From: Lycocorax pyrrhopterus obiensis
Lineage: Eukaryota > Chordata > Aves > Passeriformes > Paradisaeidae
Assembly: GCA_014706295.1 (NCBI GenBank)
Contig: JACSVZ010000038.1
Span: 1,984,001 to 2,048,000 of the forward strand
DNA length: 64,000 nt
Direction: 5' to 3'
Positions 1 to 13,465 of this stretch are shown here, in pieces (positions within the stretch are counted from its first letter, which is position 1; every line of letters begins with the position of its first letter). The translations under genes and the position numbers were made by a program. The notes beneath the pieces were generated by a model. That model was not told the origin of the DNA. It did no database searches and saw only the letters and a list, made by a program, of their open reading frames with translations.

Positions 1-2230
1 AGAAAATATTCAGTGGGAAGGGAATTGAGGAAAAATTTAAACCAAATATTGTCCCTCTCTGCCTCCTGTTGCCCTGGGTGCGTTTGAGCCCTGTCACGCA
101 CAGGACCCCGATGGCCCCAGGGAGCTGTGTGGGAACTGGGGGGAGTTTGGGTGCTGGGGACGGTCCCGCTCCTGCCAGGGAGGAGGTGAAGCCCCTGCTG
201 GTTTCAGAGCGGGGACTGCGGGACACCGTGGCTGTTTCACACAGCAAATTCCAGCAGGCACGGGAGGGAAGGAGTGGCAGGAACAGGGACCTGCCTGATC
301 TTCCACTCAATTCCCATCCTGGGTGTCTCCAGAAAACTCTCCCCAAGGCATTGACTGCTTTTCCTGCTCCACTCGGCCGCTGTTTCAGTCCCGGTGGGTG
401 AGGGGGGTCGTTTGCACACTGAAACACCAGGAGGGCGTTGATGGCTGCTCTGTGGGATCAGCTCCCCTGGCCCTGCCGCACCCGGAGCCGTGGCTCTGAC
501 ACGGAGCCGCCGGCCCGTGTGCCACTGAGGGGAATTCGGGCGGGCTTGGGAAGGCTCTTTTCCATCTTCCAAAGCCTCCTGAGCACGGCCCTCACGGTGC
601 TCCTCGCCGGGCAGCAGCAGCGGAGGTTTGCAGGGCAGAGCAGGGGAACTAAAGGGGCTCTCCCTGAGCACCCGGACTCCCTCAGCCCCATGTCCAGGGT
701 GGAATACCTCACCTTAGGTGGGTGGATTTGTTTTCCCTCAGGAAGAGTGGAAGGAATAATTTCCAACCCCTTCTCAGTGGTGCAGCCAGAGGGGCAAACC
801 ATGAGGGTGCTTGGTGCTTCTGGCCTCTTTTTCCAGAGGGTCACCCGGGCTGACCTTCCCCACACTCAGGACAGCTGGACACCAACCCTCCAATATTGGC
901 ACAAGCAGCTATTTTGTATTTTTCCATTTAAATCCCATTTGAAGCAAAGTCCATCTGGTTCCCTTCGTGCTGCCAGAGGAGGAGAGGCTGCTCTTGGGTC
1001 AGTTTTGCACAGGGAGACCCAGGAGAGGCAGCGTGGCCAGGACCTGTGCCTGGTGGTGGGCTGGAGCAGGGCCCCTGTAATTGAACGCTAATTAGGGATG
1101 GAAAAGGAGCAGAGCCCTGCGATTGCAAATGAAGGTGGAGTGACATAAGTGAGAGAGGAGCTGTGACCTTTTTCCATAAGCAGGAATATTAACCAAGTGT
1201 GACTAATGGAGCGGGGGGGATAATCCTGCCTTCATTAGTGCTTACTCCTGGGGCTGATGAGGAGCAGGAGCCTTTGGGAAGTGCCGTGGGTGATGCCAGC
1301 ATCCCCCCCAGCCATGCCCAGTGCTCTGGAAGTCATTCCAGGAGTCACTGCGGAGGTTGGACCCTCCACATTTCAGGAAGCAGTTTCTCCTCTTCCCGTC
1401 AGGGTCACTTTTCCATCAAGCACCAGCCTTGTGGCAAAGCAATTCCCAGCGTGGGGAATGCCCATGGGATCAGCACCACTGCCTTCCCCTGCCTTGCTCA
1501 GCCTGCACCAGCATCTGGAAACCTCTGGAAATCCAGGTCCAGGTTGTTGCTGTTGCAGTGACAAACGGGGCTGTGATCTGTTGGGTCAGGCTCATCCAGC
1601 ACCAGGCAATGCTGCCGGGTTTTTTGGGGGTTCTTTCCATGCCCCGAGGTTCTCTCTGGCTCAGGCTGCCCCTGAGTTCATGCTGGGCAGAGCTGTCCCC
1701 ATGCAGGGATCACTCCATGGCCTGGGGACCTGTCCCTGCTGCCTCAATCCTGTGCCACTGGGGCCTGGCTCAGCTGTCTCCACCTCAGTCACTTTCCCAA
1801 GACTCTTAAGAAACATCTTTTTCCTCTGTTTCATTTTTAACAGCTCTGCCTCATTTCTCCCTCCATTTCTCTCCCTGGGGTCGTTTCTGGCTGTGCCCCC
1901 CAAAGCTGGGAGATGCTGTGTCCCTGCTGTGCTGCTGTGGAGCTGAATTTTTCCTCCTTCCTTGAGGGTTTTCCAGATTTTCCCATTTACTTTTGCAGGA
2001 AGAAACTCTCTGGGGGCCTGCCACTGAGAGAGGATTTCAAATGAGCGGCCCGTGACACCTCCTCCGTGATAATGTGTCATTTTTGTTCTTCATATTTCAA
2101 TAACTAAAGGTCAGATGGAAGCTCAGCTGGCTGGGAAGTCTGACATTAATTACACTAATGAGTCTCTGGCTTAATGCTCCTGGACACTGGGGTGGTGCAG
2201 CACTGGGCACTATTGGGTGTCCTGGGGTCC
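1..2230. other. Non-coding stretch at the left edge
   Basis: No exon is supported. It is GC-rich, with several long open frames on both strands but no domain, splice or conservation signal. An AT-rich patch at 2064-2175 contains ATTAATTACACTAATGAG. Confidence 0.4.
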
Positions 2231-2900
2231 ATGGAATGATAAAATCCCAGGATATCCTGAGCTGGAAGGGACCCTCAGGGATCATTGATCCAGCCCCTGG
2301 CCCTGCACAGACACCCCAACAATCCCACCCTGGGCATCCCTGAGAGCGCTGTCCAAACGCTCCTGGAGCTCTGGCAGCCTTGGGGCCGGGACCATTCCCT
2401 GGGGAGCCCGGGCAGTGCCCAGCACCCTCGGGGGGAAGAACCTTTCCCTGAGATCCATCCCAAGGCCTGACACAGCTCCAGCCGTTCCCTGGGCTCCTGT
2501 CCCTGGCCCAGAGCAGAGCTCAGCCCCTGCCCCTCCGCCTCCCCTCGGGAGGAGCTGCAGCCCCCGAGGAGCCTCCCCTCAGTCTCCTCTGCTCCAGCTG
2601 AACGAGCCAAGTGCCCTCAGCCGCTCCTCAGACCCTTCCCCAGCTCCGTGTCCCTCCTTTGCACGCTCTCCAACAGCTTTGGATCCTTCTGATCTTGTGG
2701 TGCCCAGAGTGCCCCCAGCACTGGAGGTGAGGCTGCCCCAGTGCAGAGCAGAGCGGGACAATCCCTCCCTGGCCTGGTGCCCCCCAGGACACGGTGGCCC
2801 TTTGGGCTGCCAGGACACACTGGGGACTCAGATCCAACTTGCCACTGACCAGGTCCCCAGGTCCCTTTCTGCAGGGGTCTGAGATGAGCCAGATTTGCTG
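2231..2900 (-). mobile_element. CR1 LINE 3' fragment, the longest copy in the window
   Basis: In inverse orientation it starts with the 3' end (ATATCCTGAGCTGGAAGGG) and continues through the CCTGGCCCTGCACAGACACC and CTCCTCTGCTCCAGCTGAAC blocks. It carries on into the older 5' part (CACTGGAGGTGAGGCTGCCC, CCAGGTCCCTTTCTGCAGG). About 670 bp, 5' truncated, no intact ORF. Confidence 0.85.
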
Positions 2901-5900
2901 CCATGCATGGAAGAGTTGCTGTGCACATCCCAAGGGATGCTCCTGCCTTAGAAGAGCTTGGCTTGTTTACCCTGGTCTGGTCCTCTGGGGGTCTCTGCTG
3001 ATTTCCAGGACATCTGGGTCCTGTTTGGCTTTGGGATTTGCTGCTGAATTTCTTTTTTCAAGAGGATCCCATGTGCAGAACTGGAAGCTCCTTGATGGAG
3101 AAGCAGGTCCCGTGTGGTACCCGGGGAGAGGAGAATCCTCTCCTGGCTCCTGCACTGAGTTGCCCAGAAAAGAGTTCAAATCCAGGTTTTGAGTCAAACA
3201 CAAGGCACAGGAGCAGAGGGTGACAAGGGCCCTGGTGGCACAAACACACAGAGGGCCGGGGAGCTGTGCTGGTGTCACCACGTGGGACCGAAGGAGGCTT
3301 TAGGCCGCTTCACCCATGTGCTGGGTGGGTCCCGTTTCACAAGGATTAAAATGTATTTGCGGACAAAACCCCCGCAGGTAACCTGAGCCAGAGGTTGCTA
3401 AGTGACCCCGGAGCTGCCAAAACCAAATGCCGAGACCATCAGCTGAGCCCCTGCTCCTTCCCAGGGCTGGGAGTGATGGGCTCACCTAAGGAGCCAGGCC
3501 CAGGTGGTCTCTAAGTGAGCTTAAATTCCACGTTCCCGATGCTGGGGCAGGGCTGGGAGCGTCTCAGGGAGGGCAGGAGAGGCCGCTCAGCGCTGGGAGC
3601 TGAGCACATTTGGGCTGGCTGCAGTTTGCTCCCGGCAGGGCCGCAGTAAATACGTGGGGCTGTGTCCAGCCTGCTGGAATTGGATGGAAGTTTTGCCTTC
3701 TCCATCCCCGCAGCGGGAGCCTGGCCATGGGGAGCAGCAGCTGAGCTGCTGTGGTTGGGATTAACCCTTGGATGGCGCTGGCTCCGAGCATCGCCCGCGG
3801 AGCCTCCTCCATCCCTGCTGGAATGCTGCAGCCTGTGACTCCCACACACGGTGCTACAAGTGAACCAAACCCACTTCCCTCCCAGTTATCCCATCTCCCA
3901 GGACTGGAGCGGCCCCAGGGATCCACAGCAGATCTTTGTGCATCGGCCCCTGGAGCCGAAATCCCTCAAAGCAAGGACACGGCATGCCCTGGAGGCAAAT
4001 TCCTTGTGGAATTGCACCAGCTGCAGTTGCTGGTGGTGCCACAAGCTTCCCCCCGCAGGTGCTGAGGGCAGGCCCAGCTGTTTCTGGGGCGTTTCCGCAT
4101 CTCAGGGCTCGGTTTGGGTCATTCTTGCTGTTACTGCAGGTGCTGGGTGTGAGTTACTGCCCCACGTGCTGCAGGGCACTGAGGAGATGGGATCCTGCTG
4201 CGATCCCGGGCTTTTCCCACCCTGCTGCCAGCCCTGAGCTGTCCCTGCTGTCCCATCCCTGCCTCCTGCAGGGGCTGGTGCATCCCCTGGCTCCAGCAGG
4301 AAGCTCTGGCGTGCCCAGGGCAGGGGATTTCTGTTGCCATGGGGGGTTTTAGTGCCACTCCTTTATTGGGGAGCATCCCTGACAGAGTTCCATGCATCCC
4401 ACATGGGATTTGCATCCCTGGTACCGACTGCATGGGGTGAAGGGCTCAGTGTATCCCGCTGACACTGGGACCTTCTGGGAGCTGGGAATTGGGTTCCTGC
4501 CCTTCCAGGGCCAAGTCTGGGTCCCTCAGGCAGGGCAGACAAGGGGAGGGTGTTCTGGAGCAGGGAATGAGCTGGGATTGCCAGGCACTGGGTGAAGTCC
4601 TGCAGCCTCACAGCCCCCAGGGGCCTGGGGGTGACCGGGAATGTGGAACCCTCAGCACCGTCCGTGCACGGCTGAGCCCGAGCCTGCAGGTTTGAAGGGA
4701 ATCCCTCTGACTTCGGCTTTGGGGCGGTGCTGCTTTCCTGGAGGAATTTTCGCTTTTCCAGAGCGCTGGGCACTGTCAGTTCCCCAGGAACCCCAAAAGT
4801 GAGGACTTACCCATCCACGAGCAGCGTGTGGACACCGCTGGGTGTGCAGGAGCACACGGGGATGGAGAGCTCCATCCTCCCGGGATGTGCCAGGGCTGTG
4901 ATCCCTGTGCCCCCGGGGCCGGCTGCTGCTGCAGCGCCGGCTCCTCGTTCCTCTGCCGTTCCCCAGCAAATCCCTGCCGTGGGAAGCTCCTTTGCCTCAG
5001 GTTCCCCGAGCCTCTCCCAGCAGGAATTAACCCCCCCTGGTTGCTGCTGCTGCCCTGGGGCAGCTCGGCCGGGCAGGAGCAGGGACAGGAGCGAGGTCTG
5101 GAGCAGGCACAGAGCAGCTGCGGAGCTGCAGCAGCAGCAGCTCTGCGTGGGTGTCGCTGAACGGGACCGAGTCGGGGACATTTGAGGGCTGTTAACCGGG
5201 ATTTCCGCACAAAAGGAGCTGTTTAAATTCCCTCTTTCTGTGCAGCAGGCGAATTGAGCTTGATGCAGAGAGTTCAAAGCAATTTAGTAAAACCACAGCA
5301 ACTCATTTGTTCAGCATCTGCTGCACCAGCGCTGGGAGCATCTCCCGACCCCCCAGCTCCCCCAAAATGCCCAGGGGGTGGACACGGGACTGGGGATCCG
5401 GCCAGTGGCACTTCTGCTTCCACGTTTGGGTGAAATCTCCCCAAATTCGGGGCCTCCTGGGCTGTGGGCACCGCTGGGTGGGTGCCGTCCCCTCCTGCAA
5501 TCCCTGCAGGATTCCCGAGGGGCAGTGCCGTGTCTGGCCTGCTCCAACCAGAGCTGCCCGCGGCACAGCTGGGGAGAGGATCCCTCAGGGCACAAGGTGT
5601 GATAGAATTTTACATTTGTGTATATATTTATATAGATGAAACCAGGCAAGCTGCAATGGTCAGGCTGGAGCGGCGCTGAGGATGCTCCCCTTCTCTGGAT
5701 GGGCCCGTGTGCACTTCGGGGGAGTTTATTTGGGATTTCTGTGGCAGATACTGGGGAAAGGGGACTGACCGTGGTCTCCTTGTGCTGTTCCTGTGCAGAG
5801 GAGCCGGGGCTGGCCGTGCTGGACACTTCGTCATTTGAACATTCCCGGGCTCCGATGCCTCAGCAGATCCCGATGTCGGAGCGGCCCCGGACCTGCAGAA

Positions 5901-8900
5901 CGGTGAGAACTCCCCGGGCTCCGCTGGGATTGGGGGTTGTGCACTGGGACACTCAAAATCCAGCTCTTTTTTACCTCGTGGCCACCCCTACTTGGTGGCA
6001 TTAGCCCCCTCCTTGTCCCCACCTCCTTGTGCAGCAGGAGCACTCGGCACGGCCGAGCCGGACGTTTATCCCATGGAACAGCCAGGAGATCTCCAGCCTG
6101 GTGTCACCACCCCAGAATGAGCAAGAAGTGCCTCAGGTGGGGCTGTGATGTGCAGCTCTGGGGTGCTGAGCTCGGGGACTTGCTCAGGGTTGGTGGCAGG
6201 CAGTAGTGGGACCCAGCCTTGGACACTGTAGGGACCCCAGCCTTTGCCCAAGCAGGGACTCCAAGCCTTGGCCATGCCAGGACCCACGTGCAGCATCAGT
6301 TTGAGGGGCAGTGGTTTGGGGTTTGGATGGATTTCCTGGGATTTGGGAGTCCATCAGCTGGGAGAGGGGGGTCCGGAAACTTTGCCCTTGCTCTGCCATC
6401 CAGATGCTGGACAAGGAGTGAAGCCACACAGCCCCGCTGTCCCCTTTCCCTTCCACCATGGAGATTTCTGACTTTCGGGATCCTCGTGGGGCTGCACATG
6501 GGGAAGGAGCTGCTCTCCTGGTCCCCCAGCCCCAGCTGATGCCCCAAAGCCGCAGATCTGGGGACTGATGCCAGCGTGTCTCGCTCCAAATGTCTCCGCT
6601 GCCGCAGCCTCCAGCCCGGGGGAGTTTTGGGGGTGGCACAGCTGGATCCCCCCGGGCTCTGCTGGGCCCCTCTGGAACCTGGGCAGCGAGGCCAGGAGGG
6701 ATCTGTGCTCCACAGGGCTGGGGTGAATCCCCCTGTCCCCTTCCCCTCTCCGGGATCGTTTCAGGGGTTGGTCCCGCTCCCGCCTGGCGTGACAGGGATG
6801 GATTGGGATGTCATTTCACCCCTGTGATGGCATTTTGCTCTCGCTGCTGCCATGATCATAACTGGGATGGCAATAAAATCCCTGATGCAGCAGCAGCTGT
6901 GGACAGGTCTTAAAAAAACGCGCTCAGCCCGGGACTGATGCTGAGCAGAGCTGGGACGGGGAGGGAAATCTGTCCCTCCGTGCTCCTCCTGGCTGGAATT
7001 CCCACTCCGAGCAGGGTTTCCAGCAGATCGGGGGCTCCACCTCTGCCCCTTTCCCCCTTGCCCCCGCAGAGCTCCGAGCTGGTTTCCTGCGGAGCTGAGC
7101 GGTCCTGCTGGGACCGGGCTGTGTTCCAGCCACAGCTGCCTGTCCCTGCTGGCCTCGGAGCAGGCAGCTGTCCATCAGTCTGGCCTGTCAGTCTGTTCCT
7201 CTGCCCACATGTCCAGCAGTCCAGTCGAATTAAAGCCTCTGGAATGATGAATCGCCCCGCCAAGGTGCAGAGATGGGCTGGCAGCAGCCAGGACTCCGGG
7301 CTCCCTCTCCAGAGGGAAGCTGGGCTCGCTGGGCGTCCCCTGCCATGGGTGAAGGCTCCCGTGGGGCTGAGCCCTCGGGAACAGGGTCCTTCCTGAGGGT
7401 CAGGGCTGGAAAGAGCCGTTGTTTTATCCAGGAGCTCGGAGGGGTGGCTGGGACTGCCCTGACCGGTGTCACCGCAGTTCAGGTGAGGGATTAGGAGGAG
7501 ATTTTGCCATCAAAGGTCCAGCGCTGGCAGCCAGTGACAGCGATCAGGGTGTGATTTATGTGCCAGCCCCCCGAGGGGCTCAGGCCAGCGTCACTGAAGT
7601 GCTGAGCTTAATGAATGAGCTGATCTAACGAGGGCTGCCACGGCTGGGCCGGCTGGACAAATGAGGTCGTGTGCTGGGGCAAAGCTGGTGGGAGGCAGCT
7701 GGCACTGAAATCACCGTGAAATCACCGTCCAGCAGCAGGGCAGGGCTCTGCTGGGGGCTGCTGGCCACACTGGGACCAGTGCTGGCACCGGGGGGTGGCT
7801 GCACGTCAGCACCGCCAGCGCTCCGCACGCCCCCGAGCAGCGTCATCCATCAGCGCTCTGGAAGGTGCCTAATTACAGCCTCTGCCTTCCTGTTAATCAT
7901 CACCCTGCCCTGGCACCTCGTTTGATACGGAGCTGCCGGGCTGGAGCTGCTGGGCTGGAGCTGCTGAGCTGGAGCTGCTGGGCTGGAGCTGCCGGGGTTG
8001 GAGCAGCGAAGGCGCCGGGTCCCTTCCTGTGACGAGGTCTCACGCCCTGCCTGCTGCTCCTGTGGGTGATGTGTCCAGCCCCAGAGGTGTCCCCACCGCG
8101 GCCCCAGTGCTGTGCCTGGGGATGTCCTCCCGGCCAGGCTCTGGCGCATTCCCTCTGTCCCGTCCCACGGCGCTCCAGCCGCGCTGCTCCCGGCGCTCTC
8201 GGGTTTGCTCGTGGGGCGCTCCCAGGCTGTGTTTGGTGCAGAAGGTGAGGGATGAGCTCAGGAGGGGGAGGCAGCTGCAGGGGAAGGAGCAAATTCCCCT
8301 CTCCCACTCAATGCTCTGTATTTGTGTCTCTGTGGGGGCCGGAGCCCTCGCCAGGAGCGTGGCCCTGTTTGTCCCGGCCGGTGGCCGTGCCTGACTGTCA
8401 CAGCTGTGCTGTGGGGCTCGTGTGGGCTCGTCTTTTCTACATCCAGCAGCAACAAATGTCATGTAGGCCCTAAAACTGAGGTGCCAGGACAGTTGCCAGG
8501 GGTTTGGGTTCCTTGTCCCCACTCCCAGGCTGGGGAGAAACCTGAGACCAGGCAAGCCTTGGGCACAGGTCAGTTTGGATGGGCACCTTTGGGCTTGGAT
8601 GGGCACCTTTGCAAAGCCCAGCTTTGGTGGGAGAGGACAAAGGTGGGTTTGCGGTGGGAGTCGCCTAGACCTGGGCTGTCACCTTGTTGCTGGGGCCTCT
8701 CCTGGCTGGGTGGGTGCTCAGGGACAAGGACACCACGGGGGCTGTGGCCAGCGCCTGCTCCTGCTGACAGACTGGGATGGGAAAACACCGGGAAGTCCTG
8801 GGGCCGTGGGCTGTGGGCTCTCACCTGCACTTGCCTCCCAGCCCCTCCTCATCCTGCCCCTGATGTGAATGGGCTTCTGCAAATTAAAAGTTGTCCCTTG

Positions 8901-11900
8901 AATCCTCAAAAAAGAGCCCCTGCTGTCCCTCCAGGGACCACAGCCACCGCCTGAAGCTCAGCTCCAGGGTTCCTGGTGGCATCAGCAGGACAGCTCAGTG
9001 GCAACGAGGTGCTCTGGGATGCAGCCAAAGAGGGAGAGTGAAGCTCAGCCTTTGCTCCCATGTGGTCCAGCAGGTTCTGAGGCTGTTGAGATCCAGGTCA
9101 GGTTCACTCTCAGCCACCTTTTCCCAGCAGCAGTCGAGATTCAGCTCTGGCTGGTGGTTCAGTCAACCCACCCTGGGTGGAAACAAGAGCCCAGCACCCA
9201 CCTGCCCTGCTCCCGTCCTTTTAGAAGAGTTATCCTTGGAAGAGAAATAGAGATGCTCATGGAATATTAAACACCTCCCCAAAGCCCCTGTTGCTGATGA
9301 GTGGCTTCTGCTCCTTGTTGCCTGGCGCAGGCAGTGACCTTTCAGAAATGTTGTACGTTGTGGTCGTCTCTAAAGGTCTCCTCTCCTGGGAGCATCTTGT
9401 GGAGATAGAGATTCAGACATGATGTCTGTCAAGAAGAAAAGCAGATTGTGGCCAATCTGGGGCTGCCTGTGCAGCGTTGCCTGGGCCACGTGCTCAGGAA
9501 TCATAAGGTTGTCTCTAAAAATAAGCGGTGGCTTCTTCTGGGTTGTCTCCTTGGTGCCGTGGCTCATCGGGGAATCCTCGCTTCTGGGGTTTCGTGGTGT
9601 TTGCGAGGGCTGGGAGTTTCCACGTGGGAGAGGAGTGGAGAGTCCTGTGGCCACGGCTGCCGAGGACTCGGGATGGGATCCTGGGGTGGGAAGACGGCTC
9701 CGTGGAGACACCAGGTTTGCTGGGAAGGAAGGGTGGATCCTGCCTCCCTGCGAGCTGCTCCGGCGCTGGCTCGGCTGCCCCGACACCTGGGGCTGCTGAG
9801 CAGGAGGAGCCGCGTGAGAGGCAGCAGCTGCCACTCACCAAAATAACTCCCTTCTGTGGAAGCTTTCCATGCTCTCGAGCCGTCCCTGGAGCCACGCTCG
9901 GGGACGTTCCGTGGTGACCCAGCCGCCGCCTGGCTCCTGCACAGACGGCTCCTTTCACGCTCCCCCTCCCCATTCCCGTGCCTTGCCAGGAAAATCTGCT
10001 TCTGCTTGAGCAGCCTTGAGAGGGACATGAGGGGGACATCAGGAGCACGGCCACCATGGTCACAGCCCAGCTGGGGCTGTTGGGGACGGTCACTTGGCCA
10101 ACCTGGTGACCTGAGGACCCTCAAGGTGTTCGCCAGGTGCTGTGGGGTGGGAAGATGCTCTGGAGGGACCCTGCTGGGTGCCCTCAGTGCCCACCCAGCC
10201 ATTGGCTCTCCCTCTGCTCCTGCAGCCCTGCCCAGCCCAGCCCTGACCCAGAAAAACGTGCTGAGAGCGGCAGAGCCAGGAGAATTTGTTTCCCAGCCAG
10301 CCCCTGATGGGATTAGGAATAACTCTCTCCTGGATAATTCTCCATTAGGTCTGGTGATTGATTTCCCTCCTTCTTACCCCCAGCTCTGTCCTGCTCTCCC
10401 TGTTTCAGCTGGATTATTCTCATGCTTGGCTTGCTAATTGCCTGATCACCAGAGCTGAGGCTTGGCCACATCCCTGGCCTCCTTTGACCCTCCAGTTTCT
10501 GCCTCTTTGTCTCTGTCTCAGCTCTGATTTAATCCCCTCCACGCCCCAGCGTAAGCCGGGATCTTTCTGCTGCCCTGTGCAGAGGGAGGAACCTGCTGGT
10601 GTCACCCCAGGAGCCAGGGAAGGTGCGAGGGATGCTCCTGTAGCTCCTCCCCATCACCTCAATCCTCCCCATGCCCCCCTGTCTTTTCTGGGTTTTTTTC
10701 AAGCTCAGCATGGCCCCAAACCCACTGACTTTGCAGACTCGAGGCAAAGGATAAAATAAAGCTGCAGGAGCCACAGGTTTGTTTTTGGAGGGTGGCACAG
10801 GTCACCTTTGGTCCTCGTTTCAGTGCCCCTGGGAACTGGGCTCTGCTCTGAGCTGCAGCAACAGCTGGAAAAACACAGTTGGATTCCCTGGCTTCACATT
10901 TGGGCATCAAACTTCGCTCTGCCAGCTCCAAAACAAGGCCAAAAATCCCCCTGGGGATCCCCAGCAGCCCGTGGTGCCACCGGGCAGTGTGGGTGGTGTC
11001 ACCAGTGAAGCTGAGCATGGAGCAGACTGCAGAGACCCTCATTTTTTGCCTTTTCAGCCTAAAAGGGGGGAGGGGTGTTTTTGGAAGGTGTAGCTGAGGG
11101 CTCGGGGTTTTCCAGCAGGGAAGAAGGAGCAGACGTCTGGAAGGGCTTTGGCACAGGACTGGGGCCTCAGGTCTGGAGGAGCTCTGTCCTTGGGCAGCTC
11201 TGGCTGCAGTTTTCCCTTCCCCATGGGCAGAGCTTGGAGCCAGGGAACTGTTGGCATCAGCATCAGGGTGCCCCATCCTCTGCTCCAAGCCCTGCCAGCA
11301 GCTCGGGGAGGTTCGGGTCCATGGAGCCTGCTTGATCCAGCCAATTCCTGCTCCTGGGAATCGAGATCTCATCCAGCTCACACCGCAGGACAGAGAAGCA
11401 CACGGAGCTTGTCCTGGTGGAGAGTCCAGCAGCAATCCTGGCGAGCTCTCAGTGAGCTGGGAACACCACGGGGATGCTCGGACGCTCCATCCAACCCCAG
11501 CCCCAGCCCCCACGCCGGGGCTGAGCAGGGTGACAGTGTCTGTGAGGATGCTGGCACGGCCCAGCATGGCTGGCATTGCCTTCCCTGGCACGGAGCCGGG
11601 CTGGGGACAGCAGCCAGGGAGCGAGGATGGTGTGGGGACACTCGGCTGCCAGGCGGGGCTGGCTGCTGGCGAGGGCTGGGCAGTGGCGAACGGGCAGCGC
11701 TCGGGGTGTTCCCAACAGCGTTTGGCTGCTGCTGGTGTTTGTAGGAGCCCTGACCTGTCTCGTGCCAAGTTTGGGACACACTGGCCATGGCACGAGGCGC
11801 TGGCACTGGCACCTCTCTGGTACCCGTGTGACAGAGCACTGGTGTTACCCCCCCGTCGATGTTTTCAGGGTGAGGGTCCCAGCATCACTTTGTGCCCCAT

Positions 11901-12320
11901 TTTCCCCCCTCCTTGCTTTGGGGTCTCCGTCCTCTCCTGGGGTTTCCCTGCATCCCTGGGAAGATGCAGCAGCATCCCCTGGCTGCCTCTGGCCCCCGCC
12001 ACGAAGGGGCCTGGCCTGGAGCAGCAGCAGTGGGGTGCTGGAAGGAGAAGGGCTCAGCAGGAGCATTTCCCATCCTGCACATCAAGGGAAGGATGAAACA
12101 AGACCTTGCTCTGACTGAGGTGTTTGTGCTCATGCGATGTCCGAGCAGGGGAACCTGGAAATGTTGACCTGGGCTGATTTTTTGGTCTTTATTCAGAAAA
12201 AGGGAGCAATAATGGCAGCTGAGGAGCAGTTGCTCTTGGAGGAGCTGGCAGGGCCAAGCTTGTGCCAGAGAAGCAGAAGACATTTGAAGGGTGGAGAGGG
12301 AACAAAATCCCTTCTGCAGG
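2901..12320. other. Non-coding stretch upstream of LINGO3
   Basis: No coding exon could be supported. It holds a 15-bp tandem repeat (7931-7995) and AT-rich patches near 7535-7640, 7845-7925 and 10300-10450. Isolated AATAAA hexamers on the plus strand lie at 6872 and 10755 with no gene attached. Confidence 0.4.
7931..7995. repeat. 15-bp tandem repeat
   Basis: Four copies of GGGCTGGAGCTGCTG-like units, slightly diverged. Confidence 0.8.
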
Positions 12321-12500
12321 AGTCATGGAATCCCAGAATGGTTTGGGATGGAAGGGACCTTAGAGACCATCTCGTTCCACCCCTGCCATGGGCAGGGACA
12401 CCTCCCACTGTCCCAGGCTGCTCCAAGCCCCGTCCAGCCTGGCCTTGGGCACTGCCAGGGATCCAGGGGCAGCCACAGCTGCTCTGGGTAACCCCAAGCC
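12321..12500 (-). mobile_element. CR1 LINE 3' fragment
   Basis: Inverse orientation: TCATGGAATCCCAGAATGG at the terminus, then GGGATGGAAGGGACCTTAGA, the CCATGGGCAGGGACACC block and the CCAGCCTGGCCTTGGGCACT block. Confidence 0.9.
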
Positions 12501-12734
12501 AGGGTGGCTGGAGAGCAGCAGTTCCTCTGTGCTTCAGGTGGCTGGGACAAAACGAGCTCAGTGCTCACAAATCTTGGTGGGGAAAGAGGGAATGAGGCAG
12601 GGAAGGAGGGGGCTGCTCCAGGGGCTCACAGAATTGTCCAAATTGTCCAAAATTGCTCTGCTCTGCTTCCCTCACTGCGGCCCCTCAGCCCCGGGCTTTG
12701 CTGGCTCTGTCCCCAGCCCTGCGTGCAGCAGGCT

Positions 12735-12880
12735 TGTTATTTTTAAAAATAAATTAAACGAGGAGAAGAGCCTCTATCTAGGCCTCGCTCTGGATCTTAA
12801 TTGCCCTGGCTCCCCAGGGCCCGGGCGAGCCCGGCGAGCGCCGCACAATCGCCGTAATGAGCTATTAATAACCAGCCCGG
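12735..12880. promoter_or_regulatory. AT-rich patch in GC-rich flank, candidate conserved element
   Basis: TTATTTTTAAAAATAAATTAAA is followed by GTAATGAGCTATTAATAACC about 110 bp later, separated by CpG-rich sequence. The contrast in composition suggests a conserved non-coding element upstream of LINGO3. It is untested. Confidence 0.25.
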
Positions 12881-13387
12881 CTCCGCCCGGCCCTGCCCGG
12901 CACAGGCAGGGACCGCGGGGCCCCAGATGTCCCTGCAGGGGACACAGGGTCTGTGCCCCTCCTCTGCGGGATGCCCTGGGGCCGGCAGGGACCCGCGGGG
13001 CAGAGCCAGCCTGGCTCCAGAGCTCGCATCTGCCTGGATTCGCAGGGAATGGCTCATCCCGCACCCCTCAACCCCGCTGCGGGGTTTGCTGCGGGGTCGG
13101 TGGGGCACCCATGGGTGGGGGCTGTGGGGCAGCAGGGCTGGCTGGTGCTCCGGCTGTGGAGAGGGAAGGTGAGCCCAGGGCTGCAGCTCCCGCTCTCCAT
13201 CTGCCAGGGAAAACAACTCCAGCAGGGCTGGAGCTTTGCTTAGAGGATCGGGTGGCCGCAGTAGTAACCAAAAGTGGAGTTGGGTTACCCCGGGCTCATC
13301 CATAATGAACACGGGGCAGGGAGGGGAAGGGCTGGGTCCCCCCAGGGCTGGCACGGAGGGATGGTGGGCACTGGGTACGGCCCAGCG

Positions 13388-13465
13388 TGGGACACCATTA
13401 AAGAGGCACCTTTATTTAGTGTACAGACACTGAACAGGACAGATAAATGTCACAATAAATGGGGA
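13388..13465. other. AT-rich patch with poly(A)-like hexamers on both strands
   Basis: AATAAA lies at 13454-13459 on the plus strand and at 13416-13411 on the minus strand, within 50 bp. It could mark a transcript end on either strand, but no attached coding sequence is visible. Confidence 0.2.

Noticed and set aside
2231..2900. Overlapping open frames of 100-155 codons near 2.3-2.9 kb
   Set aside because: They lie in a CR1 3' fragment. The same peptides recur at 29.4, 37.6 and 50.9 kb, which shows they are repeat-derived.
10659..11768. 369-codon minus-strand open frame
   Set aside because: It has no recognisable domain, splice logic or repeated family motif. Open frames this long occur often by chance in sequence of this GC content.
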